Notes under the pieces: model-generated
The model's database searches: none
The model's input: the letters and a program-made list of their open reading frames with translations, nothing else
Told to the model about the DNA's origin: nothing
Source of the DNA: PNMQ01 sp964478775
GTDB taxonomy: Bacteria; Pseudomonadota; Alphaproteobacteria; Paracaedibacterales; CAIOTO01
Reading direction: 5' to 3'
DNA length: 64,000 nucleotides
Assembly (NCBI GenBank): GCA_964478775.1
Contig: CAYZJC010000005.1
Span: forward strand, 1 to 64,000
Part shown: positions 36,056 through 45,982 of the stretch, piece after piece
Layout of the letters: each line of letters starts with the position of its first letter
Numbering within the stretch: position 1 is the first letter of the stretch
Program-made: the position numbers and the translations under genes

Positions 36056-36760
36056 TTACTCTTTTGTTTTCAAAAATGAACCTGTTGCGCTACCAGAAGT
36101 AACAACCACGCAAAAATCTGGTTTATCTAGCATGCTTTCAAATTCAGACTTGATAGAATGAAAGGGAACACCGCGTACTTTCCAAGACAATTTTGCATCT
36201 TCATGAAAGCTAAAGGCAAAAGAACCTGTTCCTTGTGTGAGGGAAACTGTTTGCTGTTTTGCATTGTTGGGATGTGGTGCAAATTTACCAGTCACATTGC
36301 CCGAACCTAAATTCATGCGTACCATTCCTTTCACGTGAGTGAGATTAATATCACCAGCCCCTAAGTTTGCAGAAATTGTGCCTTCAAGACGTGTCATATT
36401 GATATTTCCAGAGCCAAGACTAATTGTATGTTTCGTTTTTGGGTTTGTTACCACTAATTTCATATTGACTTGGCATTGCACATTGTCTGTTGGTTCTGTT
36501 TTATTCACAATGATAACCAAATCTTGTTTATTCATTGACGTTTTTATAAAACACTTTTTTTCATCAAAATTGATTTTTTCAATGATGAGGGATTGTTGTT
36601 CACCCGTTTCAATATCTATATGACCTGAATCAATACTAATTTTAGTAAGACGAATTTCAGTATTTTCAACCGCCCCAACTGTGTGTGGACTTGCTTTCAC
36701 ATCTCCTATTTGTAAGGCCAATATCATTAAAGATAAGCGAATTTTTTTTGCAAGGTTCAT
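36056..36760 (-). CDS. Exported beta-solenoid-like protein (DUF4097-like)
   Basis: The ATG at 36760 has AAGGAG 11 bases upstream; an in-frame extension to 36814 is not needed. The 234-residue product has a signal peptide (IRLSLMILALQIGDVKA). The middle shows three turns of a glycine-containing repeat of about 20 residues (ISLGSGNINMTRLEG, SANLGAGDINLTHVKG, RMNLGSGNVTGKF), which resembles the beta-helical DUF4097/head-GIN family. Two Cys lie at KKCFIK and VQCQV. Function of that family is poorly known; several members are periplasmic or surface. The family assignment is from the pattern only. Confidence 0.65.
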   Translation of the reverse strand: MNLAKKIRLSLMILALQIGDVKASPHTVGAVENTEIRLTKISIDSGHIDIETGEQQSLIIEKINFDEKKCFIKTSMNKQDLVIIVNKTEPTDNVQCQVNMKLVVTNPKTKHTISLGSGNINMTRLEGTISANLGAGDINLTHVKGMVRMNLGSGNVTGKFAPHPNNAKQQTVSLTQGTGSFAFSFHEDAKLSWKVRGVPFHSIKSEFESMLDKPDFCVVVTSGSATGSFLKTKE

Positions 36761-36895
36761 AAGCGACGTATCTCCTTTTTTCAAACGTACTTTTTTGCAT
36801 ACTTTACCAAGCATTAAAAAAACCTGGCAAAGAAGTGAGGCATATACTATTGTAAAATTACCTTTATATTATGCTTAACATACACGAAATACAAG

Positions 36896-38257
36896 ATGAC
36901 AAATCACATTTTTGGAACAGATGGCATTCGCGCCACCGCAAATTCTTACCCTATGACTGCCGATATGGTGTTGAAAATCGCATTAGCGACTGGCCATCAC
37001 TTCGTTGAAAAATGTAAGGGAAAGCGTGCAGGCCACCCCAGGTTCACAGTCGTCATTGGAAAAGACACAAGGCTTTCAGGTTACATGGTTGAATCAGCAC
37101 TGGTATCTGGTTTCGTTTCAATGGGGATAGATGTGATACAATTAGGCCCTATCCCCACACCAGGCATTGCTATTTTAACACGTTCACTTCGGGCAGACCT
37201 TGGGGTGATGATATCCGCATCACATAATCCTTACACAGACAATGGTATAAAGTTTTTCCAAAGTGATGGTCAAAAAATTTTACCCGAAGATGAAAAAGCC
37301 ATTGAGCATTTGACGCATCATCTTCCTGGATTAGTGCCATCGCATCAATTAGGGAAAGCCAAGCGCCTTGATGACGCTGTGGGACGTTATATTGAATTTA
37401 TTAAAGCGACCTTCCCACGGGGGCAAAGGCTAGATGGTCTTAGAATTGTGCTTGATTGCGCCAACGGCGCAGCCTATAAAGTAGCCCCACGTGTTTTATG
37501 GGAACTAGGGGCAGATGTTGTTGCCATAGGCGATGACCCCCAAGGGGACAACATTAATGCAAAATGTGGTGCAACCTACCCACAATATTTAGCAGCAAAA
37601 GTTTTAGAACACCAAGCCGATATTGGTATCGCTTTAGATGGCGATGCCGACCGGGTCATTTTATCAGACGAAGAAGGTAACATTATAGATGGTGACCAAG
37701 TCATGGCTGCCATTGCACAAAGGTGGCACGCACGTGGTTTACTTCGTGGTAGTGGGATTGTTGCAACAACGATGTCTAACCTAGGCCTTGAGCGGTTTAT
37801 GGAAGAAAAAGGCTTAACGCTTTATCGCGCTGCAGTGGGGGACAGAAATGTTGCATTAATGATGCAAGAAAAAGGGTGCAACGTTGGCGGCGAACAATCT
37901 GGCCATATCTTACTGAGTGATTATTGCACAACAGGTGATGGTATCATTGCTGCCCTTCAAATTTTAAGCCTCTTACAAGAACGTGGGCTAAAAGCCAGTG
38001 AAGCTTTACAAATCTTCAAGCCTGTTCCACAAAAACTTCAAAACATTAAGCTTGTTAAACCTATTAATGTAAGCGACCCCAAGCTTGCACGCGCTATAGA
38101 AGAAGCAAGGTCACGCTTAGGAAAAGGGGGGCAGATTTTGGTACGCCCTTCTGGCACTGAACCTTTGGTAAGGCTCATGGTCCAAGGCGACGACGAGGTG
38201 CTTCTCACCACTATCTTACATGAACTTGCCGACGTTGTAGAAGGAATGCAACAATGA
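36896..38257 (+). CDS. glmM: Phosphoglucosamine mutase
   Basis: GlmM interconverts glucosamine-6-phosphate and glucosamine-1-phosphate on the route to UDP-GlcNAc for wall and lipid A. The four active-site loops are visible: the phosphoserine loop MISASHNPYTDNGIKFF, the metal loop ALDGDADRVILSD, the sugar-specificity loop GGEQSGHILL, and the phosphate loop RPSGTEPLVRLMVQ. The N-terminus FGTDGIRATAN is diagnostic for GlmM. Length is 453 residues, normal. Its stop overlaps the start of rpiB by four bases, so the two genes are translationally coupled. Confidence 0.98.
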   Translation: MTNHIFGTDGIRATANSYPMTADMVLKIALATGHHFVEKCKGKRAGHPRFTVVIGKDTRLSGYMVESALVSGFVSMGIDVIQLGPIPTPGIAILTRSLRADLGVMISASHNPYTDNGIKFFQSDGQKILPEDEKAIEHLTHHLPGLVPSHQLGKAKRLDDAVGRYIEFIKATFPRGQRLDGLRIVLDCANGAAYKVAPRVLWELGADVVAIGDDPQGDNINAKCGATYPQYLAAKVLEHQADIGIALDGDADRVILSDEEGNIIDGDQVMAAIAQRWHARGLLRGSGIVATTMSNLGLERFMEEKGLTLYRAAVGDRNVALMMQEKGCNVGGEQSGHILLSDYCTTGDGIIAALQILSLLQERGLKASEALQIFKPVPQKLQNIKLVKPINVSDPKLARAIEEARSRLGKGGQILVRPSGTEPLVRLMVQGDDEVLLTTILHELADVVEGMQQ

Positions 38258-38709
38258 ATACCTTAAATTATAATATCTACCTAGCAAGTGACCACGCAGG
38301 TGTTGAATTAAAAGAACAGCTTATGCACACGTTAAGTGCTGAAGGTGTGTCTGCCCATGACCTAGGCCCCACGACGACAAATTCAGTTGACTACCCAGAT
38401 TATGCACACCGATTATGTCATGCAATAACAGATGAAAAAGACTTTGGCATTTTAATTTGTGGAAGTGGTATAGGCATGAGTATTGCCGCCAATCGTCACC
38501 CCCACATAAGGGCGGCTTTATGCAAAACAGTTGAAGATGCAGCGCTTTCGCGTCAACACAATAACGCAAATGTTTTATGCCTTGGTGCGCGCGTTACAAA
38601 CGAAACAGTGGCCCTTCAAATTGTGAAGGCATTCCTTAATACAAAGTTTGAAGGGGGTAGGCATCAACAACGTGTTGGAAAAATCAACCTTGTTGCGTGT
38701 GTTCAATAA
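38254..38709 (+). CDS. rpiB: Ribose-5-phosphate isomerase B
   Basis: RpiB interconverts ribose-5-phosphate and ribulose-5-phosphate. The 151-residue protein has the family start YLASDHAGVELKEQL, the loop with the catalytic Cys (ILICGSGIGMSIAANRHP), and the conserved SRQHNNANVLCLGAR. It is coupled to glmM through an ATGA overlap and converges on mutS with 23 bases between stops. Pairing with glmM is less usual than with glyA. Confidence 0.96.
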   Translation: MNTLNYNIYLASDHAGVELKEQLMHTLSAEGVSAHDLGPTTTNSVDYPDYAHRLCHAITDEKDFGILICGSGIGMSIAANRHPHIRAALCKTVEDAALSRQHNNANVLCLGARVTNETVALQIVKAFLNTKFEGGRHQQRVGKINLVACVQ

Positions 38710-38732
38710 TCTTTCATGTGGATTGCTTTATA

Positions 38733-41570
38733 TTAAGCAGCTTTCGCTTCTTGTTTGAGCTTATCTTGCAAGTCGTATAAGAAATCAAGGGCTTGCTTAG
38801 GCGTGAGCGTGTTTAAGTCTAACTGTTGCACTTGTGTTTGCAAAATATGAAAGTCATTTGGTGTTTCTACACTTGTCAATTGATCACTGTTTTGTTGCTG
38901 CGGCACAAAAGAAATTATATGTGTTGACGGATTCTCATTCAAAGGGTTCTCATTTAAATGCCCCTCATTCAACAGTGGCTTTCCATTTTCCAAGTCATGC
39001 AAAACTTGTTCAGCACGTGTAATAACAGACTTTGGAAGCCCAGCCCTTGCTGCCACGTAAACTCCATAGGAACGGTCAGCTGACCCTTTTACAACATGAT
39101 GCAAAAACACGATTTGATCCTTATGTGTTTGCACCTCAACCGTTAAGCACCCAAGCTGTGGCATAATGGCTGTGCATTGGGTTAGTTCATGATAATGCGT
39201 TGCGAAAAGGCCACGACATTGCAAGGTGTTATAAAGATAATCTGTTACTGCATATGCGATGGCAAGGCCATCGTACGTGGCGGTTCCTCTTCCAATTTCA
39301 TCTAATATAACAAAGGAACGACTTGTTGACTGGTTTAAAATGGCGGCTGTTTCTATCATCTCTACCATAAAGGTTGAACGGCCTGCGGCCAAATCATCGA
39401 ACGCACCTACACGTGAAGAGAGCCTGTCAACATAACCAATATGTGCAAACTCACACGGTACAAACATCCCCATTTGGGCCATAATCACAATTAAGGCATT
39501 TTGTCTAAGGTAAGTACTTTTCCCGCCCATGTTAGGCCCTGTCATTAACCAAAAACGTTTGTCTTGGCAAATTTCACAGTCATTCGCAGCAAAGGGTGTG
39601 CCGCTTGATTTAAGAACATGTTCCACAACAAGATGGCGCCCCCCTTTAATAATAAGGTTATGCGAATCATCCACAATGGGTTTGCTTAAATTTTCATCAC
39701 GTGCCAAGGTCGCATGACTTGCCACAACGTCAATACTTGCAATGGTATGAAACACTTCCTTTAACATCCCAATCTCACTTAAGACAACTTGTAAAAGACT
39801 GTCATACAACGCTAGTTCTCTTTGTAATGAAGCTTCGTAAGCGCTTGATAATTCTTTTTCAAGTTCTGCTAGTTCCACGGTGGTATAGCGATGTGACGTT
39901 GACAAATTTTGTCTGTGAATAAATGTTTCCGGCACTTTGCTTGTGTGACTTGGGCTAACATCTATATGGTAACCTAACACATGGTTGTGGCGAATTTTAA
40001 GATTCGTTATTGTGGTTTCTTGGGCATACCTGCTTTGTAAATCCTCAATCAGGGTTTTGCTATTCGTTTGTAGATGACGCAGCCTGTCAAGTTCACTGTC
40101 ATACCCAGCGGCGATAAAGTTGCCGTCTCGTGCAAACATAGGAAGGGTGCCTTCCTTCAGCACAAGGCTTAAATGTCGACAAAGTTCTTGTGCGTTTTCA
40201 AGCCTGCTTTGCCATGTGGTAAGGGCAATATGCCCTGAATGCGCTGTGTCATGACTTGTATCATGCTGCTGGGCGATGTGTTCCTGTAAGGTATGTGCCA
40301 TCTGTAGCGCACTTTGAAGGGCTGCTAAAATTAACCCTAAGTCACGTGGACCACCGCGTTGCATCATGAGACGATTAAGGGCCCTTTCACCATCTGGGCA
40401 TTGCTGTAAAGCTGTTCTTAAGTGTTTGCAAAATTCACGTTCATTTACAAAAAGTTCAACAAGGGCTAAACGCTTTTGAATGTTATGGATATCAAGTAAG
40501 GGGGCCGCTAAATGGTTCATCAATAAACGCCCACCAAGGGGTGTTAAGGTGCTATCGATATGGTATAAAAATGCCCCTTTCATATCACCCGATTGTGTGT
40601 GGGTAAGCTCAAGGCTTTTTCGTGTAGCAGGGTCAATTTGCAAACTCGATGCGTGACTGAGGACTTTTGGAAAGTCAAGCTTGGGTAAAGTTTCTTTTTG
40701 GGTAATGCACACATAATCTAAGATCACCCCTGCTGCCATAATACATTCCGTTGGTAAGTTGCCAAAGGCCTCTAGGGTCTGTGTGTTATAAAAGGCCAGC
40801 AAGCGTTCATGTGCATTTTTCACATTAAAGCGCACCTTTGGAAGGGGGGAACATATCTTAATGAAGGTTTCTAAAATAGGGCGCATGTCATGTGTGTCTG
40901 CACTAAGATACGTGTCAGGCACCACAATTTCTGCCGCCCATAGCCGTGCCAATGCGGAAGGTAATTCTTGTAAACTTAAAGATTCGATTTGAAAATGCCC
41001 AGTTGAAATGTCAATAGCTGCAAGGCCAAAACGCGCCTCTTCATTGTGAGGCTGACCTTGACCATAAGCACAAGGCAAAGAAATAGCCGCTAAAAAGTTA
41101 TTGCGGGCTTGGGGAAGTAAATTTTCTTCAAATACCGTGCCTGGTGTGATAATGCGCACAACATCACGGCGAAGAGGGCCCTTAGCGCCCCTACTTTTTG
41201 CTTCTTGCGGTGATTCCATTTGTTCACAAATCGCGATACGATGGCCACGCGTAATGAGTTTTGCCAAATAGCTTTCCACACTGTGAAAGGGAACCCCGCA
41301 CATAGGAATATCTTCCCCCTCACTTTTGCCACGTTTGGTAAGCGCAATGCCAAGTTCACGTGAGGCAACCACAGCGTCATCATGAAAAAGTTCATAAAAA
41401 TCGCCCATACGGTAAAACAATAGCTCATTGGTGTGTTCATTTTTAACACGCCAATATTGTTCCATCATTGGGGTCATTGCCGCAGGTTCTTTTAAAGGAC
41501 TGTGAGACATAACAGATGATTCATGTGACTTAGCCTCATTGATGTCTTTAAGAGGTAGGGTTTTCATCAT
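38733..41570 (-). CDS. mutS: DNA mismatch repair protein MutS
   Basis: MutS recognises mismatches and recruits MutL. The 945-residue protein has the mismatch-reading Phe-X-Glu in RMGDFYELFHDDA (about residue 56), connector and lever domains, and the ATPase with Walker A TGPNMGGKSTYLRQNAL, Walker B FVILDEIGRGTATYDGLA and ATHYHELTQ. It is longer than the usual 850-860 because of a 35-residue N-terminal extension and an Asn/Pro-rich linker near the C-terminus that contains two copies of LNENP. The start at 41570 is the longest reading; M21 or M32 would be closer to the family norm. Confidence 0.98.
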   Translation of the reverse strand: MMKTLPLKDINEAKSHESSVMSHSPLKEPAAMTPMMEQYWRVKNEHTNELLFYRMGDFYELFHDDAVVASRELGIALTKRGKSEGEDIPMCGVPFHSVESYLAKLITRGHRIAICEQMESPQEAKSRGAKGPLRRDVVRIITPGTVFEENLLPQARNNFLAAISLPCAYGQGQPHNEEARFGLAAIDISTGHFQIESLSLQELPSALARLWAAEIVVPDTYLSADTHDMRPILETFIKICSPLPKVRFNVKNAHERLLAFYNTQTLEAFGNLPTECIMAAGVILDYVCITQKETLPKLDFPKVLSHASSLQIDPATRKSLELTHTQSGDMKGAFLYHIDSTLTPLGGRLLMNHLAAPLLDIHNIQKRLALVELFVNEREFCKHLRTALQQCPDGERALNRLMMQRGGPRDLGLILAALQSALQMAHTLQEHIAQQHDTSHDTAHSGHIALTTWQSRLENAQELCRHLSLVLKEGTLPMFARDGNFIAAGYDSELDRLRHLQTNSKTLIEDLQSRYAQETTITNLKIRHNHVLGYHIDVSPSHTSKVPETFIHRQNLSTSHRYTTVELAELEKELSSAYEASLQRELALYDSLLQVVLSEIGMLKEVFHTIASIDVVASHATLARDENLSKPIVDDSHNLIIKGGRHLVVEHVLKSSGTPFAANDCEICQDKRFWLMTGPNMGGKSTYLRQNALIVIMAQMGMFVPCEFAHIGYVDRLSSRVGAFDDLAAGRSTFMVEMIETAAILNQSTSRSFVILDEIGRGTATYDGLAIAYAVTDYLYNTLQCRGLFATHYHELTQCTAIMPQLGCLTVEVQTHKDQIVFLHHVVKGSADRSYGVYVAARAGLPKSVITRAEQVLHDLENGKPLLNEGHLNENPLNENPSTHIISFVPQQQNSDQLTSVETPNDFHILQTQVQQLDLNTLTPKQALDFLYDLQDKLKQEAKAA

Positions 41571-41868
41571 CTGTTTGTTTCCTTAACATATATAAATTAA
41601 GTTTAAAGTATAAGTTGTTTGTTTTTAATTTTGGCTTCGTGCAGTTGCACTTAAAGTCAAGCATGACGTTATGCTTAAGTCCCACCTTATCGTAGCTCTC
41701 TTTTTTTTTCAATGTGTTTTGTGTTATGAATTGTCGCAACGTAACTTATTTTTTTAAAATTAACGATTAGTTAATTAATTTGGTCTATATTTTGCGTATG
41801 AGGCTTTTAATGTATATGCTTTATCTGTATTGGTTTTGCTGCATAATATAAAAATCGGAGTTCTGTTA

Positions 41869-42897
41869 ATGTTAAAATTTATATTTGTGTTTTGTGCGTG
41901 TTCATTTTTGCACATTAGCTATTTATTTGCGAGTGTTGCTATTCAAGGAACGGTTTCTTGCAACATAAAGGGGGAAAGTGCAGATCAAAAAGCTAAGTCT
42001 TGTGAAATGTCATCTGCTGCTAATGTTGGCCAATATATTATGGCTGGAAATGACAAAGACGACAGTTCGTTTTATATGTATAAGATAGAAGACTTTAAGT
42101 CAGAAGATGGCCCAGCGAATACGTTTATGAATTACCGTTTGCCTGTAGCAGATGACTTACAAATTAAAAAAAATGAATCTATCACTATGTTTAAAGACTG
42201 GGTGCTGGCCTTTTCGGCTTTTGATAGAACAACAAAACCTGAATATACCAAAGCTATTGCCTTTAAGCCTGACCATGCCTCAAAGACCATGCAAAATGGC
42301 CACGTCATTGCAGATAGAAAATTGATGGATAAAGTCTTAGCTTTACTTCAAGTAGATTTTACGAAAAAGCTAGGTTATGTCGCAATTGAAAGTGCCGTCG
42401 TTGTAAAAGACCCAGCTCATGCTGATAAGCATCTGTTATTGATGGGGGTTAGAACCACAGGTGAAACATACCAAGACCCAGAACTTTCTTATTTGGTGAA
42501 AATTATTTCATTTCCTATTAAAGAAGAAGGTGGAAAAGTTGTCATTGATATTGAGCAAGCAAAGGTTGCATACAACAGCACAAAGTATGAGAAGTTTGGA
42601 ATGTCTGATTTAGCCTATTCAGCCAAAGACGATATGTTGTATATGCTCTTGTCCTTTGAAAAGGATGATAAGTTTAATGGCAAATTATTAAAAATACAGA
42701 TGGAAGATTTTTGGGAAAATGAAGAGGCTACCCTTGTTGATGATGCGTTATTTAATGAACATAAAACAGAAGGCTTAACTATTTTGGATGATGGGAAAAT
42801 CTTTGTTCTGTGTGATGATGACCGCGGTCTTACCCCAATTACTAGTGAGAAAAATCGAGATTTAAGTCAGGCGCGCTTTTGGATTCTCAATAATTAA
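41869..42897 (+). CDS. Exported propeller-like protein of unknown function
   Basis: CGGAG nine bases before the ATG at 41869 supports this start over a TTG at 41830. The 342-residue product has a signal peptide (FVFCACSFLHISYLFA). The body shows repeated beta-strand patterns of four, such as YIMAGNDKDDSSFYMYKIED and YLVKIISFPIKEEGGKVVID. Near the end HKTEGLTILDDGKIFVLCDD resembles the closing blade of DUF3616/phytase-like beta-propellers, where EGL and a DD pair recur. That resemblance is from pattern only. It ends 20 bases before ahcY, with which it may be co-transcribed. Confidence 0.65.
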   Translation: MLKFIFVFCACSFLHISYLFASVAIQGTVSCNIKGESADQKAKSCEMSSAANVGQYIMAGNDKDDSSFYMYKIEDFKSEDGPANTFMNYRLPVADDLQIKKNESITMFKDWVLAFSAFDRTTKPEYTKAIAFKPDHASKTMQNGHVIADRKLMDKVLALLQVDFTKKLGYVAIESAVVVKDPAHADKHLLLMGVRTTGETYQDPELSYLVKIISFPIKEEGGKVVIDIEQAKVAYNSTKYEKFGMSDLAYSAKDDMLYMLLSFEKDDKFNGKLLKIQMEDFWENEEATLVDDALFNEHKTEGLTILDDGKIFVLCDDDRGLTPITSEKNRDLSQARFWILNN

Positions 42898-42917
42898 CGA
42901 CAGGGAAGATTGATCTT

Positions 42918-44222
42918 ATGGAACACAAGCCAATACATGACTTTAAAGTTGCCAATATGAACCTTGCTGAACTTGGAAGAAAAGCCATTTCTTTAGCTGA
43001 AACAGAAATGCCAGGCCTTATGGCGCTGCGTGAACGTTGGGGGGCTGAAAAGCCATTAGCAGGTGCTAGAATTTGTGGTTGCCTACATATGACAACGCAA
43101 ACAGCCGTTCTAATTGAAACCTTAATTGTGTTAGGGGCCAGTGTTCGCTGGAGTTCCTGTAATGTGTTTTCAACAGAAGACGAAGCTGCTGCGGCCATTG
43201 CTGCAGCCGGCATACCTGTGTTCGCCTGGAAAGGTGAAAACGAAGAAGACTATTGGTGGTGCATTGAACAAACCTTAAGCGCGAGCGATGGCTGGACGCC
43301 TAATATGTTACTTGATGATGGTGGTGACCTTACCCAGTATATTTTGGAAAAAAGACCAGATATCGCGCAACATATTATTGGTGTGAGTGAAGAAACCACA
43401 ACAGGTGTGCACCGTTTATATGGGTTTGAACAAGAAGGCAAATTATTATTTCCTGCTGTCAATGTGAATGATTCTGTCACAAAGTCTAAGTTTGATAATT
43501 TGTATGGCTGCCGCGAGAGCTTGCTGGATGGGATTAAGCGCGCAACGGATGTGATGATCGCTGGAAAACTTGCGGTGGTACTAGGTTATGGTGACGTTGG
43601 CAAAGGTTGTGCGGCAAGTTTACGAGGGATGGGTGCAAGAGTTGTTGTAACCGAAATTGACCCTATTTGTGCATTACAAGCCTCTATGGAAGGTTATCAA
43701 GTTGTAACCTTGGATGATGTCGTTAGTCAAGCAGATATTTTTATAACAGCAACAGGCAATTGTGATATTGTGCGTCATGAACATATGTTACAGATGAAAG
43801 ATAGAGCTATTTTAGGAAACATTGGCCACTTTGATTCTGAAATTGAGGTGGCAAGTTTGCGTCAATACCCATGGGTGAATATAAAACCACAGGTCGATGA
43901 AGTGCATCTACCTCATGGCAATAGATTAGTATTATTGGCCGAGGGGCGTTTGCTTAATCTCGGGTGCGCAACTGGTCATTCCAGCTTTGTAATGAGCATG
44001 TCATTTACGAACCAGGTATTGGCCCAAATTGACTTATTTACCAGACGTGACGCTTATGCGCAAAAGAAGGTGTATAGACTTCCTCAAACGTTAGATGAAT
44101 ATGTGGCAAGACTCCATTTGCCAAAGCTAGGTGTCAAACTCACAACGCTGACACAAAAACAAGCACAGTATCTTGGTGTGTCCGTAGAAGGGCCATTTAA
44201 GTCTGAGCATTACAGATATTAA
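42918..44222 (+). CDS. ahcY: S-adenosylhomocysteine hydrolase
   Basis: The enzyme splits S-adenosylhomocysteine to homocysteine and adenosine, removing the product inhibitor of methyltransferases. Substrate-binding CGCLHMTTQTAVLIETL, the NAD loop VVLGYGDVGKGCAASLRGMG, GNIGHFDSEIEV and the C-terminal KSEHYRY that reaches the partner subunit's NAD are all present. Length is 434 residues, without the roughly 40-residue insert seen in many bacterial forms. AGGGAAG lies before the ATG. After the stop there is only a weak hairpin (44309-44326) without a T run. Confidence 0.98.
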   Translation: MEHKPIHDFKVANMNLAELGRKAISLAETEMPGLMALRERWGAEKPLAGARICGCLHMTTQTAVLIETLIVLGASVRWSSCNVFSTEDEAAAAIAAAGIPVFAWKGENEEDYWWCIEQTLSASDGWTPNMLLDDGGDLTQYILEKRPDIAQHIIGVSEETTTGVHRLYGFEQEGKLLFPAVNVNDSVTKSKFDNLYGCRESLLDGIKRATDVMIAGKLAVVLGYGDVGKGCAASLRGMGARVVVTEIDPICALQASMEGYQVVTLDDVVSQADIFITATGNCDIVRHEHMLQMKDRAILGNIGHFDSEIEVASLRQYPWVNIKPQVDEVHLPHGNRLVLLAEGRLLNLGCATGHSSFVMSMSFTNQVLAQIDLFTRRDAYAQKKVYRLPQTLDEYVARLHLPKLGVKLTTLTQKQAQYLGVSVEGPFKSEHYRY

Positions 44223-44397
44223 ACGGAAATAAACTTGTTCGTGCAAGTGTAGTATTTTTTAATGTAGATTGTTATTTATAATCTGGTTGAAGCGTCATGT
44301 CGGAACTGGTGTAGCAAAACCTACACTTCGCTCCTCATATCAGTAACCAAATTAAATTGCCTTACTTAAGCCATATAGTTTAGCTTTAGCTCTTAAT

Positions 44398-45876
44398 CTA
44401 AACATACACTAAAAAAGAAATGACGTGAGAAATCCATTTAATCAATGGGTTTGGGGCAATGGTGAGCGCAAGCAATATAATCACAAGTAATATAATCATG
44501 ATCATTTCATTGCGATCAGTGCGTAAAGCTGACAAAACTTTTGCACGTGGCTCATCTGGGGTATCTATAAACATTGACTTGATTAAAAATAAATAATAGG
44601 CAGCCGCCAACACACTATACACAACGCCTATAATCGCAAGGGTGTAACGTTCGTGTGATACAGTTGTTTGAAGCAGTAATAACTTTGGCATAAAGCCTGC
44701 AAAGGGGGGGATGCCCGCCATTGATAGCACAAAGAAACCAAGGCATGTTGCCAAGATGGGGTGATTCTTTCCAAGACCCGCGAAATCTTCAATGCGTTGT
44801 AATGAAAGCTTTTTATCATTTGTTAAAGTCATGACAATGGCCAAAAACCCAATTAGGGCAATGATATAATAGACCAAAAACAGTAAGGTATTCGTATACC
44901 CATGTTCGCTTGCAAGACTAAGCCCCATCATCGCAAAACCAATTTGACCAATGGAACTATAGGCAATAAATCTTTTAAGGGAACGTTGTGTGAGCGTTGC
45001 AATGCCCCCTACCAGCATTGATGAAATCGCAATGATAGCAAGCAATAGCCACCACTTTGAATGCAAGGCATTAAAAGGCCCTGCCAACAAACGCAGCAAT
45101 AATGCAAATAATGAAAACTTAGGAACCGTTGCTAAAAATGTAAGGATAGGTAACGGAATGCCTTGGTAAACATCTGGAGCCCAATTGTGAAAAGGTGCCC
45201 CTGCCACCTTAAAGCTAAGCCCAGACAATAACAAAGTGAAACCAAGCAAAATATAAAAATGGTCTTCTGTGGTTTTGTGACTTACAAACCTTTCAAGGGT
45301 TGAAAAGTCTGTTGATCCTGCATAGCCGTAAATCCAAGAAATGCCATACAGCATTAACCCAGAAGCAAGGCCTCCTAAAATAAAGTACTTTAAGCTAGCC
45401 TCACTGCTTTCTAAATTTTTACGCTTAAGCGCAAGCAAAACATAAAGGCTAAGACTTAATAATTCAATGGCCATAAAAACGGTTAAAAAATCATTGGCTG
45501 AACACATCAGCATCATGCCCAAGACAGACGACAACACCAGTAAGGGCAATTCAAATTGGTTTAATTGAAAAGACTCAAATGATTTTTTACACACCGCCAA
45601 TACATAAACTGCAAATGACAAAAGGCAAGATTTTATAAAAATACTAAAGGGGTCACTTATAAAAAAGCCATTAAAAATAATTTCGGTCGTTTGTGGTTGC
45701 TTTAAAACCAACAGCAAGCTTACCAGAAGTGTTCCTTGACTTAATTGATACACTCTTTTAAATGCAATGTCTTTTTTTAAAAAAGTTCCCAATAGTAAAA
45801 GAATTAGCAATGCTGATGCAATGAATAATTCAGGCAATGCCTGATAAATTGTATTTAATGAGATATGTGCGGACAT
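44398..45876 (-). CDS. nuoN: NADH-quinone oxidoreductase subunit N
   Basis: One of three antiporter-like proton-pumping membrane subunits of complex I. The 492-residue protein has about 14 membrane segments. Conserved parts include MAIELLSLSLYVLLALKR with the pump Glu, EASLKYFILGGLASGLMLYG, KVAGAPFHNWAPDVYQG with the central Lys, KRFIAYSSIGQIGFAMMGL, and SMAGIPPFAGFMPKLLLL. It stands alone: the other nuo genes that usually precede nuoN in one operon are not here, and the flanking genes are a mutase and ahcY. Confidence 0.96.
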   Translation of the reverse strand: MSAHISLNTIYQALPELFIASALLILLLLGTFLKKDIAFKRVYQLSQGTLLVSLLLVLKQPQTTEIIFNGFFISDPFSIFIKSCLLSFAVYVLAVCKKSFESFQLNQFELPLLVLSSVLGMMLMCSANDFLTVFMAIELLSLSLYVLLALKRKNLESSEASLKYFILGGLASGLMLYGISWIYGYAGSTDFSTLERFVSHKTTEDHFYILLGFTLLLSGLSFKVAGAPFHNWAPDVYQGIPLPILTFLATVPKFSLFALLLRLLAGPFNALHSKWWLLLAIIAISSMLVGGIATLTQRSLKRFIAYSSIGQIGFAMMGLSLASEHGYTNTLLFLVYYIIALIGFLAIVMTLTNDKKLSLQRIEDFAGLGKNHPILATCLGFFVLSMAGIPPFAGFMPKLLLLQTTVSHERYTLAIIGVVYSVLAAAYYLFLIKSMFIDTPDEPRAKVLSALRTDRNEMIMIILLVIILLALTIAPNPLIKWISHVISFLVYV

Positions 45877-45982
45877 AAAAAACGCTGTGTACTATAAGTC
45901 TTTGTAACTATCATCGTAGAAGCTGCAGGAACAGGATGCAAGTATGATGTCGCATCTATAACCATTTGTTTTGAAAATGCGT

